From NCBI GenBank assembly GCA_038231295.1, contig JBBRLP010000013.1, positions 1-64,000 of the forward strand: a DNA stretch of 64,000 nucleotides, read 5' to 3'. The notes below the pieces were generated by a model. The model did not search any database and was not told the origin of the DNA. It saw only the letters and a program-made list of their open reading frames with translations. Position numbers and translations under genes: made by a program. The stretch is from JANXLO01 sp038231295 (GTDB lineage Bacteria > Armatimonadota > Chthonomonadetes > Chthonomonadales > Chthonomonadaceae). Positions 17,002-24,907 of this stretch are shown here, piece after piece (the stretch's first letter is position 1; each line of letters starts with the position of its first letter).

Positions 17002-19869
17002 ATGGCAGAGCCGCATAATCTCTTCAACACCCTCCAGTCTTTTCAGTACGATGGCGGGAAGACGAGCCGGTACTATTCCCTACCGCAGTTGGAGGCTGAG
17101 GGCATCGGCCCCATTTCGAAGCTTCCGGTCAGTATCCGCATCGTGCTCGAGTCCGTTCTGCGGAACGTGGACGGCAAGCGCGTCGCCGAGAAGGACGTTC
17201 GCGCCCTCTCCAACTGGCAGCCGAACGCAGAGCGCACGGAGGAGATTCCCTTCGTCGTCGCCCGCATTGTTTTGCAGGACTTCACCGGGGTTCCGCTGCT
17301 CGTAGACCTCGCGGCGATGCGCTCCACCGTCTCCCGCCTCGGCAAAGACCCCGGCATTATCGAGCCGCTCGTTCCGGTAGACCTCGTGATTGACCACTCC
17401 GTACAGGTGGACTTCTCCGGCATTCCCGACGCGTTGCAACGCAACATGGCGATGGAATTCGAGCGGAATCAGGCGCGGTATCAGTTCCTGAAGTGGGGCA
17501 CGCAGGCGTTCAACGGCTTTGGCGTCGTGCCGCCCGGCATCGGCATCGTGCATCAGGTCAACCTGGAGTATCTGGCGAAGGGCGTTCTGCACAAAGACGG
17601 CGTCACCTACCCGGACACGCTCGTCGGCACGGACTCGCACACGACGATGATTAACGGATTGGGAATTGTCGGCTGGGGCGTGGGCGGCATCGAGGCGGAG
17701 GCGGGGATGCTCGGTCAGCCGGTCTACTTCCTGACGCCGGACGTGGTCGGCGTCAACCTGACGGGGGCGCTCAAGGCCGGGGTCACCGCAACCGACCTGG
17801 TGCTGACCATCACGGAGATGCTGCGGAAGGCAAAAGTCGTCGGCAAGTTCGTCGAGTTCCACGGCGAAGGCGCGGCCTCCCTCTCCCTCACCGACCGGGG
17901 TACGATTGCAAACATGGCCCCCGAATACGGCGCGACGATGGGCTTCTTCCCGGTGGACGAGGAGTCCTGCCGCTACCTCACCGCCACGGGACGCACCGCC
18001 GAACAGGTGGATGCCTACCGACAGTATTTCAAAGCGCAGGGTCTCTTCGGAATGCCGAAAGCGGGCGAGATCGTCTACAGTCAGTTGCTGGAACTTGACC
18101 TCGCGACGGTTGTCCCAAGCGTCGCCGGGCCGAAACGCCCGCAGGACCGCATCGAACTGACGGATGTAAAGACCAAGTTCCTCGATCTGCTCTCCAAGCC
18201 TCTCGCGGAGAGCGGCTACAACAAGGCGGCGGATTCCGTAACCGAGAAATTCTTTGTGCGAGCGGGCAACGGCAGCACGATTCCTCTCTCCGGTGGCGGC
18301 AACCAGAACAGTGCGACCGTCCCGACCGCCGTCGGCGCTCATCTCTCCAATCATGACACCAACACCGATACCGAAGTCGAGATGATGAATAATCGCCCGA
18401 CGCAGGACCCGACGACCGGCGCGTTCGCAGACGGTAGCCTGAATCTGCATCATGGCGATGTCGTGATTGCCGCTATCACAAGTTGCACCAACACCTCGAA
18501 CCCGAGCGTCATGCTGGCGGCGGGGCTGGTCGCGAAGAAGGCGGTGGAGAAAGGGCTGACGGTTCGCCCGTATGTCAAGACCTCGCTGGCTCCCGGTTCC
18601 CGCGTCGTGACGGAGTACCTGAACAAGACGGGCCTCCAGACCTATCTCGACCAGCTCGGATTCCAGACCGTCGGCTACGGCTGCACCACCTGTATCGGCA
18701 ACTCTGGCCCGCTGGAGCCGCATCTGGAAGAGGTCGTGACGAAGAACGATCTGGTGGTCGCGAGCGTCCTCTCCGGCAACCGCAACTTCGAGGCGCGTGT
18801 CCACCAGAATGTGAAGGCTAACTTCCTGATGAGTCCGCCACTCGTGGTGGCGTTCGCGCTGGCGGGTCATGTGGACATTGATATGGCGACCGAACCGCTC
18901 GGCACGGGCAAGGACGGCGCTCCGGTCTATCTGAAAGACATCTGGCCCTCGACTGCGGAGATCGGAGAGGCATTGCAGGCCGCGAACGACCCGGAAACCT
19001 ACCGCAGCCTCTACCGGGATTTCGCCGAGCAGAACCCGCTCTGGCAGCAGGTTCCGAGCAGCGTCGGCAAAGTCTACGAGTGGGACGCCTCCTCGACCTA
19101 TATTCAGGAGCCGCCTTACTTCGACGACTTCGGCATGGAGGCGAACACAGCGACGGACATCACCGGGGCGCGTCCGCTGGCGATCTTCGGCGACTCCGTC
19201 ACTACCGATCATATCAGCCCGGCAGGGGCTATCAAGCCCTCTTCCCCTGCTGGTCGCTACCTTCAGGAGCAGGGCGTCACAGTGGAGGATTTCAACTCCT
19301 ACGGTTCACGGCGCGGCAACGACCGAATCATGATGCGCGGCACCTTCGCGAATGTCCGTATCAAGAACCTGATGGTTCCCGGCGTCGAGGGCGGCGTCAC
19401 GATCCAGCAGCCGGAAGGCACACAGACCAGCATCTACGACGCCAGCATCGTCTACCAGGCGGCGGACGTCCCGCTCGTCATCTTCGCGGGCCAGGAGTAC
19501 GGCACGGGCAGCAGCCGCGACTGGGCCGCAAAAGGAACTCGTCTGCTGGGTGTCAAGGCGGTCGTCGCGCAGTCCTTCGAGCGCATCCACCGCAGTAATC
19601 TCGTCGGTATGGGTGTCCTGCCTCTCCAGTTCAAGGACGGTGACAACGCCGCCTCCCTGCTGCTCGACGGCACCGAGACCTTCGACCTGACCGGCCTCGC
19701 GGCGGGCCTCAAGCCCCGTCAGGACGCGACGCTCACCATCCATCGCGCCAACGGCGAGACCCAGACCGTTGCCCTCACCCTCCGCATAGACACTCCCATC
19801 GAGGTGGACTACTTCCTCCACGGCGGCATCCTCCCCTACGTCCTCCGCCAGTTGGTCGCCCAGGCGTAG
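17002..19869 (+). CDS. acnA: Aconitate hydratase A (AcnA/IRP type)
   Basis: A 955-residue iron-sulfur enzyme interconverting citrate and isocitrate in the TCA cycle. The three cluster cysteines appear as TSCTNTSNPSV (Cys near 495) and GCTTCIGNSGPL (near 561 and 564). Other marks: LVGTDSHTTMINGLGIVGWG, the swivel domain with FGDSVTTDHISPAG, SYGSRRGNDRIMMRGTFANV, and AGQEYGTGSSRDWAAKGT. About 35 extra residues (GGGNQNSATVPTAVGAHLSN onward) lie between SVTEKFFVRAGNG and the cluster region, longer than in E. coli AcnA, consistent with its 955-residue length. The ATG at 17002 follows GAAGGAGAG. It is divergent from a LysR gene that probably regulates it, and a hairpin follows. Confidence 0.97.
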   Translation: MAEPHNLFNTLQSFQYDGGKTSRYYSLPQLEAEGIGPISKLPVSIRIVLESVLRNVDGKRVAEKDVRALSNWQPNAERTEEIPFVVARIVLQDFTGVPLLVDLAAMRSTVSRLGKDPGIIEPLVPVDLVIDHSVQVDFSGIPDALQRNMAMEFERNQARYQFLKWGTQAFNGFGVVPPGIGIVHQVNLEYLAKGVLHKDGVTYPDTLVGTDSHTTMINGLGIVGWGVGGIEAEAGMLGQPVYFLTPDVVGVNLTGALKAGVTATDLVLTITEMLRKAKVVGKFVEFHGEGAASLSLTDRGTIANMAPEYGATMGFFPVDEESCRYLTATGRTAEQVDAYRQYFKAQGLFGMPKAGEIVYSQLLELDLATVVPSVAGPKRPQDRIELTDVKTKFLDLLSKPLAESGYNKAADSVTEKFFVRAGNGSTIPLSGGGNQNSATVPTAVGAHLSNHDTNTDTEVEMMNNRPTQDPTTGAFADGSLNLHHGDVVIAAITSCTNTSNPSVMLAAGLVAKKAVEKGLTVRPYVKTSLAPGSRVVTEYLNKTGLQTYLDQLGFQTVGYGCTTCIGNSGPLEPHLEEVVTKNDLVVASVLSGNRNFEARVHQNVKANFLMSPPLVVAFALAGHVDIDMATEPLGTGKDGAPVYLKDIWPSTAEIGEALQAANDPETYRSLYRDFAEQNPLWQQVPSSVGKVYEWDASSTYIQEPPYFDDFGMEANTATDITGARPLAIFGDSVTTDHISPAGAIKPSSPAGRYLQEQGVTVEDFNSYGSRRGNDRIMMRGTFANVRIKNLMVPGVEGGVTIQQPEGTQTSIYDASIVYQAADVPLVIFAGQEYGTGSSRDWAAKGTRLLGVKAVVAQSFERIHRSNLVGMGVLPLQFKDGDNAASLLLDGTETFDLTGLAAGLKPRQDATLTIHRANGETQTVALTLRIDTPIEVDYFLHGGILPYVLRQLVAQA

Positions 19870-19886
19870 TACCTACAACCGAACTA

Positions 19887-19918
19887 CCGGACACTCTGCT
19901 CGTGAGCAGAGTGTCTGG
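19887..19918 (+). terminator. Terminator after acnA
   Basis: CCGGACACTCTGC pairs with GCAGAGTGTCTGG across the loop TCGTGA, a 13-bp stem with one G-U pair, 17 bases after the aconitase stop. It precedes the REP-flanked transposase unit. Confidence 0.7.
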
Positions 19919-19949
19919 GGGTTTGGAAGGGGAAACCTCAGTATGTTTG

Positions 19950-20004
19950 CCGGGGGTTGAAAACCCCCGTCATTAAAGTGCAAACGTCTTGCAGACGGAA
20001 ATGC
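19950..20004 (+). repeat. REP-like repeat, family A (left arm of unit)
   Basis: Head CCGGGGGTTGAAAACCCCCG can fold on itself (GGGGGTT/AACCCCC), followed by TCATTAAAGTG, then CAAACGTCTTGCAGACGG with an ACGTCT/AGACG fold, and the tail AAATGC. It is the plus-orientation arm upstream of the transposase stop codon. Confidence 0.88.
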
Positions 20005-20033
20005 GGATTTCGGAGTGCGTGAGCTTCCATTTC

Positions 20034-20444
20034 TTACTCATCGCCACACTCCTCCCAATAACGATGTAGGTTGCCTGTCTGGTGATGCTCTTTTTGATTT
20101 TGTATGTATGTTCGCACTTTGGGGAGATGGGCAGGCGTGATGGTCGCCGCAAAGTAGCCGTCCTGCCAACGAAAATGGTGTGCGTGATAGGTCATGTCAT
20201 TGAGCATCGAAGAGGACGCGCCCTTAATCTTCTTCATCAATTCCGAGAGGTCAAACTTCGGTCCGCTTTTCAGTAAGAGATGCACATGATCCTTAGTGCC
20301 GTTCAGTTCCAGAACTTCCTGCCCTTCCGCCTGTGTCAGCGCTACAATGATCTTGTAGACCGCCGCCTCTCGTTCTTCCGTCAGAAAAGGCTGGCGGTTT
20401 TTGGTCGCCCAGACGATATGAAAATAGAGGTCCCATCGGCTCAT
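20034..20444 (-). CDS. REP-associated tyrosine transposase (IS200/TnpA superfamily, Y1_Tnp)
   Basis: A 136-residue HUH endonuclease that would cut and rejoin single-stranded DNA at hairpin repeats. The start MSRWDLYFHIVWATKNRQP is the family N-terminus. The metal-binding HUH motif is KDHVHLLLK (His53 and His55), and the catalytic tyrosine is in VRTYIQNQKEHH (Tyr113). An internal FRWQDGYFA motif is also characteristic. AGGAGACCCT precedes the ATG. No frameshift or stop is present, so it appears functional. The gene lies between inverted family-A repeats, with the 3' end nearer the plus-orientation arm, so it is RAYT-like rather than an ordinary IS200. A shorter relative survives only as a C-terminal fragment near 57.4 kb. 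Confidence 0.93.
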   Translation of the reverse strand: MSRWDLYFHIVWATKNRQPFLTEEREAAVYKIIVALTQAEGQEVLELNGTKDHVHLLLKSGPKFDLSELMKKIKGASSSMLNDMTYHAHHFRWQDGYFAATITPAHLPKVRTYIQNQKEHHQTGNLHRYWEECGDE

Positions 20445-20520
20445 AGGGTCTCCTGCTTGATCGGCTGATAATTCCTCTACCTCTCACCAGAACGTGCAAT
20501 CTCTGCATACTCCGAAACCC

Positions 20521-20575
20521 GCATTTCCGTCTGCAAGACGTTTGCACTTTAATGACGGGGGTTTTCAACCCCCGG
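20521..20575 (-). repeat. REP-like repeat, family A (right arm of unit)
   Basis: Inverted copy of the 19950-20004 element, nearly identical over about 55 bases (GCATTTCCGTCTGCAAGACG at its left end, then the GGGGGTTTTCAACCCCCGG head). It lies 76 bases upstream of the transposase start. A short extra piece of the hairpin head (GGGTTTTCAACCCCCGG) follows at about 20590-20606. Confidence 0.88.
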
Positions 20576-20645
20576 ACACCACCCTACCAGGGTTTTCAAC
20601 CCCCGGTGAACCCCTGGGAGGCACCCCGGAAAACTGGTGCGTTCG

Positions 20646-20870
20646 CTATTTCTTCGGCAGCGAACGAATATCAGTCAGCGGAATGATGTTGGGACGGGCA
20701 GATGCGGACGTCTTGGAGGGGGCTTTGTCGGCGAAGGCGCATTTGCCGCAGCCGGGGCAGCCTTCGCTCTTGTTGCTGAAGAAGCTGCGGGCGGAGGCGA
20801 CGAGATTGCGGCCGAGGTAGACGGCGGCAACGGCGACGATGAGCAGAGCGATCAGTTGTTGTGCAGACAT
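20646..20870 (-). CDS. FeoB-associated Cys-rich membrane protein
   Basis: A 74-residue protein with one N-terminal membrane helix (LIALLIVAVAAVYLG) followed by a short cytoplasmic tail with the cysteine cluster GCPGCGKC. This matches the small Cys-rich proteins encoded after feoB in many bacteria, proposed to help ferrous iron transport by binding metal or sensing redox state. AGGAGCCGCTACCC precedes the ATG. It is the last gene of the dtxR-feoA-feoB series, 16 bases after the feoB stop, which supports the assignment. It occupies the place of FeoC but is not related in sequence. Confidence 0.85.
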   Translation of the reverse strand: MSAQQLIALLIVAVAAVYLGRNLVASARSFFSNKSEGCPGCGKCAFADKAPSKTSASARPNIIPLTDIRSLPKK

Positions 20871-20886
20871 GGGTAGCGGCTCCTTT

Positions 20887-23037
20887 CTACTGGAAACCGA
20901 GCAGATGACCGGCGTGATAGACCAGAAAGGTCACAATCCAGGCCAGACCGGTCATGTAGGCGAGTTGAAACAGCGGCCACTTCCAGCCATTCGTCTCGCG
21001 GCGCACAACGGCAACCGTAGACATACACTGCATCGCCAGCACGTAGTAGACCATCAGACAGACGGCGGTCAGCGGCGTAAAGACATTGCGCCCGGTGCGC
21101 GGGTCTACGTCTTCCCGCATCTTCTTGCGTAAGTCCACCTGACCGGAATCCGACTCCGCATCCTCCACGTTGTAGACCGTACCCATCGCCGAAACGAACA
21201 CTTCTCGCGCCACGAACGACGAAACGATGCCGACGCCCATCTTCCAATCGAAGCCCAGAGGCGCGATCACCGGTTCGATACCGCGCCCCAGAAAGCCGAC
21301 ATAAGAGTGGTTCAGACGCTCCTGCTTCGACGTGAGTTCGGGATGTTTCGGGTAGTAGGCCAGCGCCCACAGCACCACCGACACCGCGAGAATCACCGTC
21401 GCGGCGCGGCGCAGGAACAGTCCGGCCCGCTCGAGCATCTGGAGGCAGACCGTTTTGAGGCTCGGGAGGCGATAGGGCGGCAGTTCCAGCAGGAAGGTCG
21501 GGGCCACGCCTTTGAGCAGTGTCCGGTGAAACAACCAGGCCATGCAAAACGCTGCCGTCATGCCGAGAAAGTACATGGAGACCAGCGTCACTCCCGGCAG
21601 GGTCAGCAGGGTCAGGCTGCCGATGCCGAGAACGCGCTTGCCAGGGATGAACGCCCCGATCATCAGCGCGTAGACCGGCAGACGCGCCGAACAGGACATC
21701 AGCGGCGCGACCAGAATCGTAATCAGCCGCGCTTTGCGGTCGCCGATGGTGCGGGTCGCCATGATCGCCGGAATCGCACAGGCAAACGACGACAGCAGCG
21801 GAATAAAACTTTTGCCGTGCAGGCCCACCTTGCTCATCAGCCGATCCATGAGAAAGGCCGCCCGCGCCATGTAGCCCGTATCTTCCAGCAGGCTGATAAA
21901 GAAGAAGAGCAGCAGAATCTGCGGCAGGAACCCGATGGTGTTTCCGACACCGCCCAGAATCCCGCCTTTCAGCAGATCGCGCAGGTCGCCGGGCGGCATG
22001 ACGTGGGTCAGCAGAACACCGAGTTTGTCCACGCTACCCTTGATAAAATCCACCGGAGCCTGCCCGATGGTGAAGATGGACTGAAACACCGCCGTCATCA
22101 CCAGAAAGAACAGGACATAACCCCAGAACGGGTGCATGACGATGCGGTCAATCTTCTCATTGGCGAGGAGAGGCGAGCGGAGAGGCTTGACCTCCTGCGC
22201 GATCACGCCCTTGCAGACCCGCGCAATCCATCCATATCGCGCTTCGATAGCGGCGGCGGCAAAGTCAATCTCATGCCCTGCCAGGCGTTCGCGGGTCTTG
22301 CGGGCGAGATCGAGAATTCCGGCGGGCAGATGCGGAGCGGAGGCGACATCGTTCTCCTGCATCAGCAGTGTGACGGCCTCCGCGAACGCCAGACGTGCCT
22401 GCAAATGATGCTCGGCCTGAAGCGCAGCCTTTAGCTCCTCAACGTCCTCCGCAATGAGCGGCGGCACCGTCCAGGCAGGCGCGGGAATGGGCAGGTCGGC
22501 CCCTGTCTGCACCGCCGCCAGCAGTTCCCGTAGCCCCTGATTTTTGGAGGCCACCACGACGCGCACAGGAACGCCAATCTGTTTCTCCAGCGTCGCAACC
22601 TGTACACGGACTCCCTCTTTCTCGGCGGCATCCGTCATGGTCAGGGCGATGATGACCGGGACGCCCAGGTCCAGAATCTGGCTCGTCAGATAGAGATTGC
22701 GTTCGAGATTCGAGGCGTCTACGATATTGAGAACAAGGTCGGGAGGCGGGGTATCGGTACGCAGACCCATGAGGACTTCGCGGGCGATGGTTTCGTCGGG
22801 TGAGTTGGGGGTCAGCGAGTAGAGGCCGGGCAGATCAAGCAGACGCGCCGTCTGTCCGTTGGGCAGGGTGACGCGGCCCTCTTTCTTTTCGACGGTAACA
22901 CCGGGATAGTTGCCGACCTTCTGACGCAGTCCGGTCAGGGCGTTGAAGAGGGTCGTCTTCCCGCAGTTGGGATTGCCGACCAGCGCGACGGAGAGAGGTT
23001 TGGAGGCGTTGCCGACGGTGGCAACGGGCGCGATCAT
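20887..23037 (-). CDS. feoB: Ferrous iron transport protein B
   Basis: A 716-residue inner-membrane Fe(II) transporter with an N-terminal GTPase. G1 is GNPNCGKTTLFNAL, the effector stretch NYPGVTVEKKEG follows, and G3 is LLDLPGLYSL. The G4 position reads ALTMTDAAEKEG, where the usual Asn of NxxD is Thr, which may alter guanine specificity. After a helical linker (about 190-290) come the membrane repeats: FWGYVLFFLVMTAVF, GFLPQILLLFFFISLLEDTG, a second gate-like block SCSARLPVYALM, and C-terminal helices. Its start overlaps the feoA stop by 4 bases (ATGA), so the two are coupled. Regulation by the DtxR-type protein encoded upstream is expected. Confidence 0.96.
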   Translation of the reverse strand: MIAPVATVGNASKPLSVALVGNPNCGKTTLFNALTGLRQKVGNYPGVTVEKKEGRVTLPNGQTARLLDLPGLYSLTPNSPDETIAREVLMGLRTDTPPPDLVLNIVDASNLERNLYLTSQILDLGVPVIIALTMTDAAEKEGVRVQVATLEKQIGVPVRVVVASKNQGLRELLAAVQTGADLPIPAPAWTVPPLIAEDVEELKAALQAEHHLQARLAFAEAVTLLMQENDVASAPHLPAGILDLARKTRERLAGHEIDFAAAAIEARYGWIARVCKGVIAQEVKPLRSPLLANEKIDRIVMHPFWGYVLFFLVMTAVFQSIFTIGQAPVDFIKGSVDKLGVLLTHVMPPGDLRDLLKGGILGGVGNTIGFLPQILLLFFFISLLEDTGYMARAAFLMDRLMSKVGLHGKSFIPLLSSFACAIPAIMATRTIGDRKARLITILVAPLMSCSARLPVYALMIGAFIPGKRVLGIGSLTLLTLPGVTLVSMYFLGMTAAFCMAWLFHRTLLKGVAPTFLLELPPYRLPSLKTVCLQMLERAGLFLRRAATVILAVSVVLWALAYYPKHPELTSKQERLNHSYVGFLGRGIEPVIAPLGFDWKMGVGIVSSFVAREVFVSAMGTVYNVEDAESDSGQVDLRKKMREDVDPRTGRNVFTPLTAVCLMVYYVLAMQCMSTVAVVRRETNGWKWPLFQLAYMTGLAWIVTFLVYHAGHLLGFQ

Positions 23038-23438
23038 TTTACCGGCTCCTCATCATCCAGCCAGACGGAGGCCGCTTCGTCCCGGCGCAGCGAAAGCTGA
23101 TAGCCACGCACCAGAATATCCAGCGGGCCGCCGAAAGCCGCCGCCCGCACCACTTTGATATGCACTCCGGGCGTCAGGCCCATCTCCAGCAGACGCAGAC
23201 GTCCCTGCGTGGCTCCAAGCAGACGGCGGACCGTGCCGCACTCACCGGGTTTCAGGTCCGCCAGCGTCACTCCGGCGCGGTAGAGCATCCCCCGGCCTTC
23301 CGTCGTGGGCGTGACCGTTCCCCCGGCATCGAGGGCGGCCTGTGCCGAATCCGCGAAGCGGTTCTGCTGTTTCTGGCCCCGCAGCCAGTCGAGAAGGTGG
23401 CGGGTCTTGCAATGCGGTCTGTTATCGGAGGGGTGCAT
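23034..23438 (-). CDS. feoA: Ferrous iron transport protein A
   Basis: A small SH3-like protein needed for FeoB function. The conserved FeoA part spans about residues 53-134: TLADLKPGECGTVRRLLG, RLRLLEMGLTPGVHIKVV, GGPLDILVRGYQLSLRRDEA. About 50 extra N-terminal residues (basic, with two His and a Cys) are unusual for FeoA, which is normally near 80 residues, so translation might instead start internally at the Met before LYRAGVTLADL (near 23289). GGGGA lies upstream of the ATG at 23438, so I keep the long form. The stop overlaps the feoB start. Confidence 0.9.
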   Translation of the reverse strand: MHPSDNRPHCKTRHLLDWLRGQKQQNRFADSAQAALDAGGTVTPTTEGRGMLYRAGVTLADLKPGECGTVRRLLGATQGRLRLLEMGLTPGVHIKVVRAAAFGGPLDILVRGYQLSLRRDEAASVWLDDEEPVK

Positions 23439-23546
23439 TCGAGAAATCGTCCCCGTTCTGTTCTGTTTCTGTGCGAAAAAGCGGCCCGTCTGGCAGGCTC
23501 GTGTGTGTTATGACGTAAACCCTTGCGAGAAGTTTCCTTTTGGGGG

Positions 23547-24284
23547 CTACTCTGGCTGAATATGCACGAAGATACTGTTGGCGACATCCCGCCCAATCGC
23601 AATCCCTTCGTCCCGGCCCTCCACGCGCAGGGTCATCACGTCGCCGAACGGAGTACGCGCTTTGACAACGACGGGCGTCTGCGGCAACAGCCCTATCTCC
23701 AGCACATAACTCAGAAATTCGAGCCGCTCGTCGGTGATACGGGCGATAAGCAGTTTCTCCCCGACCGCACACTCGGCGAGACGGCGAGCATTGTCCTTTT
23801 CGGTCGCGTCCACCGGATTGCCATGCGGGCAGGTCGTCGGATAGTTCATGGCTTTGGCGATGCGGTCGGCCACATCTTCGCTGAGATAGTGTTCGAGTTT
23901 ACAGGCCAGGTCATGCACGTCTTCCCAGGGCAGTTCCAGAAAGTCTACCAGCATCCGCTCGACCAGTCGGTGCTTGCGGAGCAGCGAGACCGAGAGCGCC
24001 TCGCCCTTCTCGGTCAGCCGGACGCCCTGATAGGGCGTATGCTCGACCAGTCCGAACTCGGCAAGGCGTTTGAGCATCGTGGTGACGGAGGCGGGAGCCA
24101 CGCACATATACTTGGCGATGTCACCTGTACTGACGACCTCCATCTCCTCCTGCAAGCGGTAGATGCCTTCGGTGTACTCTTCCAGGCTCTCGGTAAGTTC
24201 GTGCTTCTCGCGATCTCGCGCCGCTTTGGGGCGGCAGGTGGCCGGAACCCGCAGCTGCACATCGCGTATCTCTTTCACGGCCAT
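23547..24284 (-). CDS. DtxR/MntR-family metal-dependent repressor
   Basis: A 245-residue iron- or manganese-sensing repressor. The N-terminal winged helix is TESLEEYTEGIYRLQEE, VVSTGDIAKYMCVAPASVTT and MLKRLAEFGLVEHTPYQGV; the metal-binding and dimer domain contains LRKHRLVERML and the family motif CPHGNP. The C-terminal part (about 165-245) is a FeoA/SH3-like domain, as in DtxR and IdeR. The ATG at 24284 is chosen because GGGAG lies about 8 bases upstream; a GTG nine bases earlier is possible. It is 108 bases ahead of feoA in the same direction. A 24-bp palindrome of DtxR-box type lies upstream, so it probably represses feoAB and itself when metal is plentiful. Confidence 0.92.
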   Translation of the reverse strand: MAVKEIRDVQLRVPATCRPKAARDREKHELTESLEEYTEGIYRLQEEMEVVSTGDIAKYMCVAPASVTTMLKRLAEFGLVEHTPYQGVRLTEKGEALSVSLLRKHRLVERMLVDFLELPWEDVHDLACKLEHYLSEDVADRIAKAMNYPTTCPHGNPVDATEKDNARRLAECAVGEKLLIARITDERLEFLSYVLEIGLLPQTPVVVKARTPFGDVMTLRVEGRDEGIAIGRDVANSIFVHIQPE

Positions 24285-24322
24285 TTCCTTCACTCCCTTT
24301 CGCGGTTGTTGTCTGTTGGTCT

Positions 24323-24352
24323 ATTGTATCATCGGTCATGGTCAATAGTCAA
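24323..24352 (-). promoter_or_regulatory. Promoter for the dtxR-feoAB operon
   Basis: On the minus strand TTGACT (24352-24347) is followed after 18 bases by TACAAT (24328-24323). Each hexamer differs from consensus at one base. The predicted transcript starts about 30 bases upstream of the dtxR ATG. The metalloregulator palindrome is 14 bases upstream of the -35. Confidence 0.65.
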
Positions 24353-24365
24353 GGGCCATGCAAAC

Positions 24366-24389
24366 ATTTTTTAGGCAAGCCTAAAAAAT
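24366..24389. promoter_or_regulatory. Palindromic DtxR/MntR-type operator
   Basis: Two perfect 11-base half-sites, ATTTTTTAGGC and GCCTAAAAAAT, flank a central AA, giving a 24-base palindrome. The TTAGGC...GCCTAA core is the pattern recognised by DtxR, IdeR and MntR proteins. It lies in the divergent gap between the dtxR gene and the YbjQ gene, so one site could regulate both directions. The adjacent gene encodes exactly such a repressor. Assignment rests on pattern and position. Confidence 0.75.
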
Positions 24390-24481
24390 AAGATTGTCAC
24401 GCTGACTGCTGAACTTGACAGACCGCAGTGCGTACCAATAGAGAGAAACGATTTTCCGGCAGAGGAAGCGAGGAGACAACA

Positions 24482-24907
24482 TTGGCAGGACGCGCATTCA
24501 CCTCCGATTTGAGCGGGCAGGAGTTCTGGCTCGTCGTGGATAAAGGCTATCAGCCGCTCGGCCTGGTGCTGGGCAACTGCGTCTATTCGATGGGCGCGTT
24601 TCGCGGCTGGCTGGCGGGCATCAAAGGGGCGTTCCGGGGCGAAGTTCAGGACGTTTCCCGGCTGATGTACGACGCCCGCGAACTCGCGCTGGCCCGGATG
24701 CAGGCGGAGGCGGACGCCCTCGGCGCGGACGGGGTGATCGGGGTAGACCTGCGGATTGACTATCTGCACGGCGGCGAGTGGATGGAGGTCACGGCTATCG
24801 GTACGGCGATTCGCTATACCGGCCCGCCACCGGGCGGAAGCCGGGGTCAGGTAGTGCTGGACGTGAGCGACAATCGCCCGCCGCGCCCGCGAGACCCCAA
24901 TCTGTGA
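24482..24907 (+). CDS. YbjQ-like (heavy-metal-binding domain) protein
   Basis: A 141-residue protein of the YbjQ/UPF0145 family. Recognisable stretches: GYQPLGLVLGNCVYSMG, DVSRLMYDARELALARMQAE and ADGVIGVDLRID, then EWMEVTAIGTAIRY. These proteins form ring-like oligomers; the metal-binding label is historical and the role is not settled. The start is probably TTG at 24482, where AGGAG lies 6 bases upstream; a GTG at 24428 is in frame but has no ribosome site. Its stop overlaps the next start (GTGA), coupling it to an ABC ATPase. The metalloregulator palindrome upstream suggests a role in metal or envelope stress. Confidence 0.82.
   Translation: MAGRAFTSDLSGQEFWLVVDKGYQPLGLVLGNCVYSMGAFRGWLAGIKGAFRGEVQDVSRLMYDARELALARMQAEADALGADGVIGVDLRIDYLHGGEWMEVTAIGTAIRYTGPPPGGSRGQVVLDVSDNRPPRPRDPNL

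Larger units (their letters stand above)
19950..20575. mobile_element. REP-flanked Y1 transposase unit (REPtron-like)
   Basis: One TnpA gene is bracketed by two family-A repeats in inverted orientation (19950-20004 and 20521-20575); the 55-base arms are nearly identical. This is the layout of REP-associated tyrosine transposase (RAYT) loci, where a single-strand transposase acts on hairpin repeats it also disperses elsewhere. Further family-A copies lie at 10677, 39141, 44342 and 44780 without a transposase. A shortened copy of the hairpin part (about 20586-20606) follows immediately. There is no TnpB or cargo gene. It lies between the terminators and starts of acnA and the feo operon, disrupting nothing. 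Confidence 0.85.

Noticed and set aside
17080..19212. A 710-codon open frame antisense to acnA
   Set aside because: Composition is Arg/Val/His-rich without domain features; it mirrors the codon bias of acnA, which is clearly real.
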